Of a stretch of 60,214 bases of DNA, positions 51,600 through 60,214 are shown one piece after another. The notes below the pieces were generated by a model. That model was not told where the DNA came from. It made no database searches and worked only from the letters and a program-made list of their open reading frames with translations. Both the position numbers and the translations under genes were made by a program. This DNA comes from an uncultured Mediterranea sp. (GTDB taxonomy: Bacteria; Bacteroidota; Bacteroidia; Bacteroidales; Bacteroidaceae). Where the stretch lies: the NCBI GenBank assembly GCA_945641355.1, contig CALZEQ010000015.1, forward strand, positions 1 through 60,214, given 5' to 3'. Each line of letters starts with the position of its first letter. The first letter of the stretch is position 1.

Positions 51600-52693
51600 G
51601 AAGACTTTTCATTACACTTGCATGGGTACTCACTCTGCTGGGTGCCCATGCCCAAACAAGCAACACTATGAACGAAAGTAAATTAACCACACGTCAGTTG
51701 AATCTCGCCACTTGTGCCGCACTGGAGGCTCAGGATGATATGGCAAGGCTCGACACAGCATTGCGCAAGGCGCTCGACGAGGGTGTGACAGTGAACGAGC
51801 TGAAAGAGGCTTTCTCGCAGCTATATGCCTACACAGGATTCCCCCGCTCGCTCAATGCGCTCAACCTGCTGAAGAGTGTACTCGGTGAACGTAAGTCAAT
51901 GGGCATCACCGACCATGAAGGGAAGCCGTGGAAACGCCCCACTCTATGGGACAATGCAGAGGAAGCATTGCGGCGAGGCACCGAGGTGCAGACGCGCCTT
52001 TGTGGTGGAGTGCCATACAACTTTGATCTCTCTCCACAGGATGACCACTATCTCAAAGCACATCTTTTCGGCGACATCTTCGCCGGTGACCAACTGTCAG
52101 AAGCCGACCGTGAGATTGTCACCATGGCTGCCCTCTCGGCCATGGAGGGTGTGGAGCGGCAGCTGGCTTCGCACAAGCGTGGAGCCGTGATGATGGGAAA
52201 CACCTCCGAACAGGTGGAGCAACTTTGCCACTATCTTTCTGAGAACGGTCTTTCCCAATCAGACAATGCCGCCGACGCTTGCCACGGCGACTGGCCCAAA
52301 GGCAATCCCAACACCCAGTTTGCCCGGTATTTCACAGGCAACAGTCATCTGGCTCCCATTGCTCCCAAAAACCTTTCGGCTGATGAAAAGACAATACAAG
52401 GCTATAGTAACGTGACCTTTGAGCCTGGTTGCCGCAACAACTGGCACATACATCACGGTGCCCACCAAATCCTCATCTGCGTCAGCGGCAAGGGATGGTA
52501 TCAGGAATGGGGCAAGCCCGCCATACCGCTAACCCCCGGCGACATCATCGACATCCCCGAAGGCGTAAAGCACTGGCACGGAGCACAACGAGACTCTTGG
52601 TTTCAACATTTAGCTACTCATGTGAATACAAACAATGAGGAACGTAACGAGTGGTTAGAGCCAATGAGTGATGAGGAATACAATAAATTATAA
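51596..52693 (+). CDS. Carboxymuconolactone decarboxylase-cupin fusion
   Basis: The 365-residue protein has a signal peptide (FITLAWVLTLLGAHA), then two CMD/AhpD-like helical domains (about 25-105 and 125-215: REIVTMAALSAMEGVERQLASHKRGA). A C-terminal cupin (about 255-350) has the metal motif NNWHIHHGAHQILICVSG and HWHGAQRDSWFQHLATH. No CxxC is present in the CMD part, so AhpD-type peroxidase chemistry is unlikely. It is translationally coupled to the hydrolase. The biological role is not established. Confidence 0.9.
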   Translation: MRRLFITLAWVLTLLGAHAQTSNTMNESKLTTRQLNLATCAALEAQDDMARLDTALRKALDEGVTVNELKEAFSQLYAYTGFPRSLNALNLLKSVLGERKSMGITDHEGKPWKRPTLWDNAEEALRRGTEVQTRLCGGVPYNFDLSPQDDHYLKAHLFGDIFAGDQLSEADREIVTMAALSAMEGVERQLASHKRGAVMMGNTSEQVEQLCHYLSENGLSQSDNAADACHGDWPKGNPNTQFARYFTGNSHLAPIAPKNLSADEKTIQGYSNVTFEPGCRNNWHIHHGAHQILICVSGKGWYQEWGKPAIPLTPGDIIDIPEGVKHWHGAQRDSWFQHLATHVNTNNEERNEWLEPMSDEEYNKL

Positions 52694-52755
52694 CGAGTAT
52701 CGCATCATCAATGCGCTTAGAATAAGGGTGGAGATGGTTAAGCCGATATATTGTA

Positions 52756-52773
52756 GTTTTGCTGTAACTTTGC
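52756..52773 (+). promoter_or_regulatory. Promoter of the flavodoxin gene
   Basis: GTTTTGCTGTAACTTTGC differs by one base from the promoter at 50501-50518. The -7 box is TAACTTTG (52765-52772). Confidence 0.6.
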
Positions 52774-52800
52774 AGCCAAGATTTGTTACAATTAGTTTAT

Positions 52801-53340
52801 ATGAACAAAAAAGTACTAGTAATATCGACAAGTCTGAGGTCGAGGAGCAACTCTGAGGCATTGGCAGACGAATTTATGCGTGGCGCAACGGAAAGCGGTC
52901 ACGAAGTGGAAAAAACATCTTTGCGAGATAAGAACATACAGTTCTGCCGTGGTTGCCTTGCCTGTCAGCATACGGGGAAATGTGTCATCAAGGATGATAT
53001 GCCTTACATTATCCAGCGGATGCACGACGCAGACATCATCGCCTTCGCCACCCCTATTTATTATTATGAGATGTGCGGACAGATGAAGACGCTGCTCGAT
53101 CGCGCCAATCCACTCTACAACTCCGACTATCGTTTCCGCGACATTTATATACTTACGGCAGCGGCAGAGGATGAAGAAGAAGTGCCACAAAGGGCAGTGA
53201 GCGGACTGGAGGGTTGGATTGAGTGTTTCCCCAAGGCTCGTTTGGCTGGCTCTGTGTTTGCTGGTGGTGTGACGGACATGGGTGACATTGACGGACATAA
53301 GGCACTGGCTGTGGCATACGAAATGGGCAAAACGGTATGA
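52801..53340 (+). CDS. Flavodoxin-family NAD(P)H-dependent oxidoreductase
   Basis: The 179-residue flavoprotein has the FMN-binding loop VISTSLRSRSNSEALADEF and the NADPH-dependent FMN reductase core (CRGCLACQHTGKCVIKDDM, ADIIAFATPIYYYEMCGQMKTLLDR). It probably reduces quinones or other small electrophiles. The cysteines CRGCLAC-x5-C are usual in this subfamily. It has a separate promoter shared in sequence with the hydrolase gene. I start at MNKKVLVIST. Confidence 0.92.
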   Translation: MNKKVLVISTSLRSRSNSEALADEFMRGATESGHEVEKTSLRDKNIQFCRGCLACQHTGKCVIKDDMPYIIQRMHDADIIAFATPIYYYEMCGQMKTLLDRANPLYNSDYRFRDIYILTAAAEDEEEVPQRAVSGLEGWIECFPKARLAGSVFAGGVTDMGDIDGHKALAVAYEMGKTV

Positions 53341-53360
53341 ACAAGTGACTTGTATATGGC

Positions 53361-53465
53361 ATGGGCAATGCCGTATTTACCTGGCTGCATACCGTTGCAT
53401 CCACGATTATGACGGGATTAGTCATGTGGCACATTGGGCTGAACTGGCATGGAATCAATCAGTAG
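53361..53465 (+). pseudogene. Remnant of a DUF4405-like membrane protein
   Basis: A 34-codon frame reads MGNAVFTWLHTVASTIMTGL and then VMWHIGLNWHGINQ. The His spacing and the HIGLNWHGI end resemble DUF4405 haem-type membrane proteins, common next to flavodoxin and CMD genes. Only one hydrophobic helix remains. The family call is tentative. Confidence 0.4.
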
Positions 53466-53654
53466 TACGACCGTTTTAGTGCACATTGTTAAGCATTGGA
53501 AATGGTATGCACGCAATTAAGAATACCGTCAACTTATGATGGCAAGAATGGGTCAGCCAGCCATTTCCTGTAAAATTGGTAATTATCCCCGAAATCTGTA
53601 TAACGCGGCTTTCAGAGATTTTCGAGTATTTTGTAGCCAAAACCAGTTCATTGT

Positions 53655-54130
53655 ATGATGGGAAAGAAGGATATCTCACGTCGCACAGCTCTCAAGATGA
53701 TGGGAAGTGCGGCATTGGCTACAATGATGGCCGCAACGGGAACATCAGCCCTCACCTCTTGCATTGAGGGCAGGAAGAAGAGGGTGGTATTATATTTCAC
53801 CGGTACGGGCAACTGCCTCTACGTGGCACGCCAGCTTGCAGGAAAGCAGAGAAGTGCTTTACGGTAACCGACACCTGCATCGACTGCGGCATTTGCAGCT
53901 ACGTGTGTCCGCGTGGCAACTACGACTTCACTTCGCAAGGGGTACAGATGCAAGGCGACTGCGAGTTCTGCTTTGCCTGCATACAGAACTGCCCGCAGAA
54001 AGCCATACAGTTCAAGAAGAATGAAGACGGTACATGGCCAGACGGCACGGAGCGAAATCCTAATACCCGCTACCGCAACGAGCACGTGTCGCTGATGGAT
54101 CTCAAGCTGGCGAACAACCAGAAAGGATAG
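53655..54130 (+). pseudogene. Ferredoxin/flavodoxin (EFR1-type) gene with internal deletion
   Basis: The start encodes a Tat-like signal (DISRRTALKMMGSAALATMM) and the first flavodoxin strand RVVLYFTGTGNCLYVARQLA. After LAGK the frame shifts and resumes as AEKCFTVTDTCIDCGICSYV followed by CP, then a second cluster CEFCFACIQNCPQKAI. A full EFR1-type protein has about 150 more residues between these parts. The deletion also breaks the frame, so both [4Fe-4S] sites are lost from the translated product. Confidence 0.75.
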
Positions 54131-54142
54131 AATATGTAGGAT

Positions 54143-54544
54143 GTGCTTTTTGAACATACACTAATGAATGTGGGTGACGGCACGAAGGAGGGATATTTGT
54201 GCCACGCCTATTGTCATAAAGGAGAATGTCGTTTCTCCTTCAATGGCAAGGAGTATGTCATGACGGGAGGCGACTGCCTGATAGTACGCCGCAGCGAACT
54301 GCTGAAAGACATCCGGGAGAGCAGTGACTTCAAAGTGGATGTAGCGTATGTCACGCCGCAGAGCAATTATGGCATCCGCGGCGGACTGTCGCTGTTCAAC
54401 AACCCCATCATGCACCTTACGCCTGAGATGCAGGAAGTTTGTGCACTAAACTTTGACTATATAAGAGAGACTTCGTGCGTTGTCTTTTTATTCGGCACAA
54501 ATCCGCTGATGTTTTTCCCGTCGAATCGTACATTGCTAAATTGA
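54143..54544 (+). pseudogene. AraC-type regulator remnant (cupin half only)
   Basis: The frame carries the sensory cupin part (GYLCHAYCHKGECRFSFNGK, MTGGDCLIVRRSEL) and then FDYIRE. After this a frame change relative to the fragment at 50383-50420 (two bases shorter) turns FRALSFYS into an unrelated tail. No helix-turn-helix remains. The only start is a GTG at 54143 preceded by a stop, so the 5' end may also be damaged. It would have regulated the redox cluster upstream. Confidence 0.65.
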
Positions 54545-54608
54545 GAGAACGGCTTTTGATTGGAAAACGTATAACCCAATGAGAGCATGATTTCGTTGCA
54601 CTTTAGGC

Positions 54609-56942
54609 TTAGCGCATTTGTTCCCTTTGATATACCATCGTCTTGTTGGCCTTCGAGAGCGAAGGGGGAACGGCACTGTCGGATATGGCACGTCGATAGT
54701 TGGGTTGGGGACTCATAACGAAGTGCAACTTTACGCCCTGACGGATGTCATCGTAGGTAAGATAGGACTTGTCATGTTTCCGACCGTTGACGTAAAGTTC
54801 CTTGACATACACGTTTTCGGGCGACCAGTTGTCGGTGGTCATCTCTATCTTCCGACCGTTGCCCAAAGTGATGCTGGCAGCCTCCAAACAAGGAGAACCG
54901 ATGTTATAGACATTGCTGGAAGGGGCTACAGGATAGAATCCCAGACAGTTGAAGAGATACCAGGCAGACATTTGTCCGCAATCGTCATTTCCGCTGAGGG
55001 CATCGGGGGTATTACCATAGAAACGAGAGACAATGGTGCGCACCCATTTCTGACACTTCCAAGGCTCCTTGATGTAGTTGTAGAGATAGGCTACGTGGTG
55101 GCAAGGCTCGTTGCCATGCCAGTAGGCTCCGATACGACCCTGAATGTCGTGGGCACCGGGGATGTCTTCGGGCAGCTCTACAGTGAACAGTTCGTCCAGA
55201 CGCTGACGAAAAAGTTTCATTCCAATCAAGTTGATGTATCCTTGTACATCGTGGGGTACGTACCATGTGTATTGCAGGGTAAACCCCTCGGTGATGTCGC
55301 CCCATCCGTGTACCGAACCGGGACCCTGATAAGCTACGGGCGTGAAAGGTGTGCGCCACGCGCCTTTGCTATCCCGTCCACGCATATACTTGGTTTCGGG
55401 ATCCACCAGAGTCTGGTAGGAAAGGGAACGGTTCAGGAAGTAGCGGTAGTCTCCCATCTTACCCAGCTTAAAGGCAGCTTGAGCGATGCAGTAGTCATCA
55501 TACGCATATTCCAAGGTTTTAGAGACCGACTCGGCTTCCTTATCGAAAGGGACGTAACCCAGCTCGCGGTATTCGGGCAAGCAGTCGTAATGAGGATTCA
55601 TGGCCGTGGTTTTCATGGCCTCATAAGCACGTTCGTAGTCAAAACCGGGTACCTCCTTCACAATCATGTCGGCCAGCACGGAGACGGCATGGTAGCCTAT
55701 CATGCACCATGTTTCGTTGCCATAGAAGGACCAGATGGGGAGCATCCGCTCCACGCTCTTGTCGTAGTGGGCCAACATGGAGTTGGCGATGTCGGCGTTC
55801 ACATCCTGATGCACCAGATTGAACCAGGGATGCAGGGCGCGGTAGGTGTCCCACAGGGAGAACACGGTATAGTTTGTGAAGCCCTCGGCCTTTTCGATGT
55901 TCTTATCCAGACCGCGGAAACTACCGTCGGCATCCTGAAAGATAAAAGGATGCAGGCTAGCGTGATAGGCCGAGGTGTAGAAGGTTTCCTTTGTCTTGCG
56001 GTCGGCGGTCAGAGTGTATTTGCTCAGTTCCTGTTCCCAAAGGGCTTCGCCTTGGGCACGAAGGGTATCGAAAGTCAGGCCATCCAGTTCCTTCAAGTTC
56101 AGCAGGGCACCGTCGGTGCTGACGGCTGAAATGGCAGTCTTCACCGTGAGCGTCTCGCCCTCCTGCGTGTCGAAGGAGAGGCAGGCCATCAGTTTCCGGC
56201 CCCAGGCTTCGCGGTCGCTGCGGAAACGCGAAGTGTCATATATCACCGGTTTGCCATCCTGCATGAAGCGCAGGCCGGAAAGTTTCTTGGAGAAGGTGGC
56301 AGCAAAGTAGACGTGGCGTTCGGGTCCCCATCCCTTCACCAGCTTGTAGCCGGTCAGAGTGGAATCATTCAGCTGGCGCAGATTGGCCCACTCACACGAC
56401 TGCCACAGGGTGTGGTCCAGGTCTATCAGAAGGAATGCCTGCTTCGAACGGGGATAGGTAAAACGGAACATGCCGCTGCACAGACCAGCGGTCATTTCGG
56501 CCTTCACACCATAGTCATCCAGGCAGACGGCGTAGTAGTTGGGTGAAGCACATTCGCGGTCGTGCGAGTAGCGCGAGCGGTAACCCTCGTCGGGATTCTC
56601 GCGTGTGCCGGGAGTGAGTTTCACCTCACCCGTCCCGGGCATAAAGAGAAAGTCGCCCAGATCGGGGATGCCCGTACCACTAAGGTGGGTCAGGCTGAAA
56701 CCCATCAGCGAGGTATGGTTATACTTGTAGCCTGCCGCGGCATCATAGTAGCGGTGGTCGGTGTCGGGACTGATTTGTATGCCGCCGAAGGGAATTTGCG
56801 CACCGGGATAGACGTTGCCGTAGCCGTCGGTTCCCACGAAGGGGTTGACGTAGTCGATGCGCTTCTCAGATTGAGCTATGCCCGGCACAGAGAGTGCCAG
56901 GCATAGCAATGTAGATCCTAAAAACAGTTTATTACCTTTCAT
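54609..56942 (-). CDS. GH92 alpha-mannosidase
   Basis: The 777-residue protein has a signal peptide (KLFLGSTLLCLALSVPGIA) and the GH92 fold: RIDYVNPFVGTDGYGNVYPG, GFSLTHLSGTG, FSLWDTYRALHPW, EGFTLQYTWYVPHDV, and GNDDCGQMSAWYLFNCLGFY. The substrate class is alpha-mannosides; linkage is not readable. It is the last gene of a minus-strand operon with a metalloprotease and a second GH92, and lies 20 bp after the protease gene. Confidence 0.95.
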   Translation of the reverse strand: MKGNKLFLGSTLLCLALSVPGIAQSEKRIDYVNPFVGTDGYGNVYPGAQIPFGGIQISPDTDHRYYDAAAGYKYNHTSLMGFSLTHLSGTGIPDLGDFLFMPGTGEVKLTPGTRENPDEGYRSRYSHDRECASPNYYAVCLDDYGVKAEMTAGLCSGMFRFTYPRSKQAFLLIDLDHTLWQSCEWANLRQLNDSTLTGYKLVKGWGPERHVYFAATFSKKLSGLRFMQDGKPVIYDTSRFRSDREAWGRKLMACLSFDTQEGETLTVKTAISAVSTDGALLNLKELDGLTFDTLRAQGEALWEQELSKYTLTADRKTKETFYTSAYHASLHPFIFQDADGSFRGLDKNIEKAEGFTNYTVFSLWDTYRALHPWFNLVHQDVNADIANSMLAHYDKSVERMLPIWSFYGNETWCMIGYHAVSVLADMIVKEVPGFDYERAYEAMKTTAMNPHYDCLPEYRELGYVPFDKEAESVSKTLEYAYDDYCIAQAAFKLGKMGDYRYFLNRSLSYQTLVDPETKYMRGRDSKGAWRTPFTPVAYQGPGSVHGWGDITEGFTLQYTWYVPHDVQGYINLIGMKLFRQRLDELFTVELPEDIPGAHDIQGRIGAYWHGNEPCHHVAYLYNYIKEPWKCQKWVRTIVSRFYGNTPDALSGNDDCGQMSAWYLFNCLGFYPVAPSSNVYNIGSPCLEAASITLGNGRKIEMTTDNWSPENVYVKELYVNGRKHDKSYLTYDDIRQGVKLHFVMSPQPNYRRAISDSAVPPSLSKANKTMVYQREQMR

Positions 56943-56962
56943 GTGTACGCAGTGGATATCGG

Positions 56963-57754
56963 TTATACATGGATGTCGCCGACGGCTATCTGGTATTCGT
57001 TCCAGAGGTCGTCAATATCATACTTCTCACCCAGGACGTGCTTGATGGCACCGTCGAACGACCAGGGAATAACCTCGAGCGTGCTGCGGTTGAACTTGCG
57101 TAGAAATTCGGGGTCCTTGTTGTCGCGCAGCCATACAAAGAAGTAACCGGCCGTGCGGTACCCATCCATGTAGTTGCCACCCTTGGGGCGTGCGTCGGGG
57201 CCGAAGCCACCGTTGGCCACACGTACGGCATCGGCCATACCCTCGATGAAGGCCCAGAAGACCCGGTTGGTACCGTAGGAGCCTATGCCCTGCGGTTCCA
57301 GTTGGTAGGCGTGGGTCAGTTCGTGCAGCAGGACACCGCGCGTCTCGAAGAGAAGCTTCGCCGTGTCGGCTTCGGCAAAGGATTGCTCGATGTGGCGTGT
57401 GCTGTAGAAGATGGTCACATCACCATTTCCACCGCCCTTGGCAGAGATGCCTTCTATATCCTCAAGGGTATAATGAATTTTCTCCACAGCAGGGATGCTG
57501 TCGGCAGGCGAGTTGTAGAGTGTGGCAAGCACAGTGCGTGCCTGCTCCCGGATGTAGGACTCAGCATCGGGGATGATACGGTGATAAATGTCGGATCCGG
57601 CAGATCCGGATGCCTTGTCCTCAAAAAGTATGATACCGGTGTTGTAAGTGTCCCAACCTTCAGCGGCAGAGGTTATCGGCTGGGACTGGTGGCACGACGT
57701 GATGCCGAAGGTGGCAGTCAAGCAGATTGCGTAAAGCAGCTGTTTTGTTTTCAT
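56963..57754 (-). CDS. Basic secretory protein-type zinc protease (lipoprotein)
   Basis: The 263-residue protein has a lipoprotein signal (ICLTATFGITSC, Cys21), followed by the PF04450 'peptidase of plants and bacteria' fold. The zinc motif HELTHAYQ is at residues 144-151, with a downstream EGMADAVRVANGGFGPD providing the third ligand region, and YRTAGYFFVWLRD. Members are proposed gluzincin/aspzincin-like proteases. Placed between two GH92 genes, it may open glycoproteins for mannosidase access. Confidence 0.88.
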   Translation of the reverse strand: MKTKQLLYAICLTATFGITSCHQSQPITSAAEGWDTYNTGIILFEDKASGSAGSDIYHRIIPDAESYIREQARTVLATLYNSPADSIPAVEKIHYTLEDIEGISAKGGGNGDVTIFYSTRHIEQSFAEADTAKLLFETRGVLLHELTHAYQLEPQGIGSYGTNRVFWAFIEGMADAVRVANGGFGPDARPKGGNYMDGYRTAGYFFVWLRDNKDPEFLRKFNRSTLEVIPWSFDGAIKHVLGEKYDIDDLWNEYQIAVGDIHV

Positions 57755-57796
57755 ATCGTTTCTTTTTTCTATATTTAGGTTATAAGTGCAAATGGA

Positions 57797-60124
57797 TTAG
57801 GGGTTACCGGTCAGCGAGTAGGGTTTGGTGTCGGGTGCGGTGCCGCGTCGTTTGTTGGGCGAAGCAGACATCCTGAACTCCCACACACCACCCTGCAGCA
57901 GGTCACTGTGAGTAATGTAGGTCTTGTCATACTCCCGGCCATCGATGCGCAGCGACTGCACGTAGCGCTTGTGGTCGCTCACACCGGGAGCCTTTATCTC
58001 CAGCGTCTTGCCATTGGGCAGCTCCAGTTTCATGTAGGGCAAGTAGGGAGCCCCCAATACGTACTGGTCGGTACCGGGACAGACGGGATAGAAGCCCATG
58101 ACGGAGAAGAGGTACCAGGCCGACATCTGTCCGCAGTCGTCGTTACCTCCCAGACCGTTGATGTGGTTGCGGTACATTTTGTTCAGGATTTCACGCACCC
58201 AATACTGAGTCTTCCAAGGCTGCGAGGTCCAGGCGTAGAGGTAGGGCACGTGATGGCTCGGCTCGTTGCCGTGTACGTATCCGCCCACAAGGCAGTCTGC
58301 AGTGATGTCTTCGTTGTGCTCGTAGTACTTCTCGGGCAAGTGCATGGAAAAGAGCCGATCCAACTTATCCAGAAAGGAGCGCTCACCCCCCATTACTGCC
58401 ATCAGGCCGAAAACATCGTGAGGTACGTGGAAGGAGAAGTTCCAGGAGTTGCCCTCGATGAAGCCCTCGCCGTAGGTCTGCAGCACGTCGAACTCCGGCT
58501 TGAAGGAGCCGTCGGCCAGGCGCGGACGGGCGAAGCCGATGGAGGGGTCGTAGAGGTGGCGGTAGTTGAGCGCACGCCGGCGATAGGTCTCGGCCATCTC
58601 GGTATTGCCGGCCTTCAGGGCGGCACGATAGATGGTGAAGTCATCGTAGGCATACTCCAAGGTACTGGAGGCTGCGGTACCACTCTTCTCCAGAGGGATG
58701 TACCCCAACTTCATATAGTCGGCCACGCCTTCGTAGTAGGGAACGGTAGAGGTGGTGGTCAGGGCGTGGAGGGCATCGGCACTTTCTCCCGTCCACACCT
58801 CCTTCACAAGGGCATCGGCCACGGCTGCCACGCCATGGTAACCGCTCATACACCAGTTTTCGTTACCCATCAGGCTCCATACAGGCAGCATACCATGCAC
58901 ACTCTGGCGGGCATGTTCCAGCATAGACTGTACCATATCGGCATTGCGTTCCGGCTTCATCAGGTTGAGGAAGGGGTGCAGGGCACGATAGGTGTCCCAC
59001 AGGGAGAAGATGGTGTAGTTGGTGAATCCCCGGGCGCGGTGTATGTTGTGGTCCAGCCCACGGTATTGGCCGTCAACATCCATATAGACCGAAGGGTTTA
59101 TCATGGTGTGATAGAGCGATGTGTAGAACATGGCCATTTGGTCGGGTGTGCCCTCCACGGTGAAGTGGTGCAGCTCGTTGTTCCAGCTTTCGCGTGCTTC
59201 CCCGGCCAATTGGTCGAAAGACTTGCCGGAGGCTTCGGCGCGGAGGTTCTTCAGCGCCCCTTCGGTGCTGACAGCAGAGAGAGCCACCCGTACGACGAGT
59301 TCGGGCTGGCGCGAGGTGTCGAAACGCAGATAAGAGACGACTTTCCGTCCGGCTATTTCAGGGAAGTTCTTCTCCAAGTGGAAGCGCCGCCAAAAACCAT
59401 TGTACTTCACAGGCTCCAAGTCGCGATAGCCATACTCGCGGATAGGCTGTGAGAAGGAGATGGCAAAGTAGGTATAGTTGGTACGTGCCCATCCATTAGT
59501 GATACGATAGCCGGTGAGCAGGGTGTCGTTCTCCACGCGCAGGTTGGCCCAGAGCACTTTGCCATCGTAGTTGTAGATGCCGTGGGTCAGGTCCAGAATG
59601 AGGTGTCCCTCTTCCCCTTGGGGGAAGGTGTAGCGGTGGATGCCGGCACGCTGGGTGGCCGTGAGCTGTACGCGGATGCCGTAGTCGGCAAGAGTGACTT
59701 CGTAATAGCCTGGCGTGGCCTTTTCGGTGTCGTGGCTGTAGCGCGAGCGGTAGCCTTCGTCGGGCGAGGAGGCGCGTCCCGGGGTGAGCTTCAGCGGGCC
59801 GGTGGCAGGCATCAGCAGGATATCGCCCAAATCGGAATGTCCCGTACCACTCAGGTGGGTATGGCTGAAACCGACGATAGTAGGGTCACTGTATCGATAG
59901 CCGGCGCAGTATTCGTAGGCTTTGCCCTGGTAGCGTCCGCCCACGTTGTGGGGGATGGTGTCGGTATCGGGGCTGAGCTGCACCAGTCCGAAGGGGGTGC
60001 AGGCACCGGGGAAGGTGTGCCCCATGCCGTTGGTACCGATGATTGGGTTCACGTAGTCGGCAGGCTGCTGGGCCGCGGCGGCGAGCGAGGCGGCGAGCAG
60101 GGTGAGGAGGAGTCTTATCTTCAT
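57797..60124 (-). CDS. GH92 alpha-mannosidase
   Basis: The 775-residue protein has a signal peptide (LLLTLLAASLAAAAQ) and the GH92 motifs PADYVNPIIGTNGMGHTFPG, GFSHTHLSGTGHSD, WDTYRALHPFL, EGNSWNFSFHVPHDVFG, and GNDDCGQMSAWYLFSVMGFY. It is related to, but clearly different from, the other two GH92 proteins here. It is the first of three genes on this strand within the window; upstream sequence is cut off 90 bp before the start, so a Sus pair could lie outside. Confidence 0.95.
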   Translation of the reverse strand: MKIRLLLTLLAASLAAAAQQPADYVNPIIGTNGMGHTFPGACTPFGLVQLSPDTDTIPHNVGGRYQGKAYEYCAGYRYSDPTIVGFSHTHLSGTGHSDLGDILLMPATGPLKLTPGRASSPDEGYRSRYSHDTEKATPGYYEVTLADYGIRVQLTATQRAGIHRYTFPQGEEGHLILDLTHGIYNYDGKVLWANLRVENDTLLTGYRITNGWARTNYTYFAISFSQPIREYGYRDLEPVKYNGFWRRFHLEKNFPEIAGRKVVSYLRFDTSRQPELVVRVALSAVSTEGALKNLRAEASGKSFDQLAGEARESWNNELHHFTVEGTPDQMAMFYTSLYHTMINPSVYMDVDGQYRGLDHNIHRARGFTNYTIFSLWDTYRALHPFLNLMKPERNADMVQSMLEHARQSVHGMLPVWSLMGNENWCMSGYHGVAAVADALVKEVWTGESADALHALTTTSTVPYYEGVADYMKLGYIPLEKSGTAASSTLEYAYDDFTIYRAALKAGNTEMAETYRRRALNYRHLYDPSIGFARPRLADGSFKPEFDVLQTYGEGFIEGNSWNFSFHVPHDVFGLMAVMGGERSFLDKLDRLFSMHLPEKYYEHNEDITADCLVGGYVHGNEPSHHVPYLYAWTSQPWKTQYWVREILNKMYRNHINGLGGNDDCGQMSAWYLFSVMGFYPVCPGTDQYVLGAPYLPYMKLELPNGKTLEIKAPGVSDHKRYVQSLRIDGREYDKTYITHSDLLQGGVWEFRMSASPNKRRGTAPDTKPYSLTGNP

Positions 60125-60214
60125 AGGGATATGCGTTTGTTACTACTCTTTCTTTTACTTCCTTAAATCCGCAACACTATAAAATAAAAATAATATTAAG
60201 CACCTGAGCAACAA

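Noticed and set aside
57908..59452. 514-codon frame antisense to GH92 (also 54618-56129 and 18388-19515)
   Set aside because: These mirror the GH92 genes, have no family signature and lack own start signals.
1..60214. tRNA, rRNA or complete insertion sequence
   Set aside because: No cloverleaf, rRNA-like stretch or transposase motif was recognised in any gap. A dedicated RNA search would settle small RNAs.

Overview
The window looks like a chromosomal segment of a gut-type Bacteroidota, most likely Bacteroidaceae (Bacteroides, Phocaeicola or a close relative). The reasons are: SusC/SusD with a hybrid two-component regulator, three GH92 mannosidases, alpha-2-macroglobulin and DUF1573 proteins, the rplU-rpmA-serS neighbourhood, and many promoters of the Bacteroidota type (TTTG, 19-21 bp, TAnnTTTG). 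The species cannot be settled by reading alone. No tRNA, rRNA, CRISPR array or complete insertion sequence was seen.

Layout. 1-4.2 kb is a repeat-rich accessory patch. A VirE_N/DUF3987-type protein sits between 104-bp inverted repeats, followed by a P5-like muramidase and a serpin reduced to its two ends. 4.2-12.4 kb, minus strand: meaB, a DUF1573 protein and a giant alpha-2-macroglobulin. 12.6-13.0 kb holds three tandem micro-genes (31, 30 and 24 codons, minus strand) with their own promoter and terminator. 13.4-17.7 kb: pepD, a HAD-phosphatase/DUF3667 fusion, a lipoprotein cut off by a REP element and an HU-like remnant. 17.8-25.1 kb: a GH92, rplU-rpmA, a GH28, serS and a PAS kinase with a poly-G tract upstream. 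25.1-34.0 kb: a DUF418 membrane protein, a sensor kinase, an alpha/beta hydrolase and the five-gene run DUF1599, BT_3928-type protein, tpiA, SPOR protein, folE.

34.0-39.6 kb: an intergenic array of four AACAACTGTT direct repeats, hrpB, a RhuM N-terminal remnant, a DEDDh exonuclease and an AAA/PD-(D/E)XK ATPase-nuclease. 39.7-50.2 kb is a polysaccharide utilization locus: HTCS regulator, divergent SusC, SusD and GH31. 50.3-54.6 kb is a partly decayed redox/quinone-type cluster: alpha/beta hydrolase, CMD-cupin and flavodoxin intact; DUF4405-like, ferredoxin-type and AraC genes broken. 54.6-60.1 kb is a minus-strand operon of GH92, basic-secretory-protein-type metalloprotease and GH92.

How the genes work together. 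The outer-membrane SusCD pair with GH31, and the GH92/protease operon, fit capture and trimming of host or dietary glycans; GH92 enzymes typically remove alpha-mannose from N-glycans or yeast mannan. The most unusual items are the tandem micro-peptides, the in-frame heptamer repeat array with REP hairpins in the DUF3987 gene, the poly-G tract and the four-copy iteron-like array.
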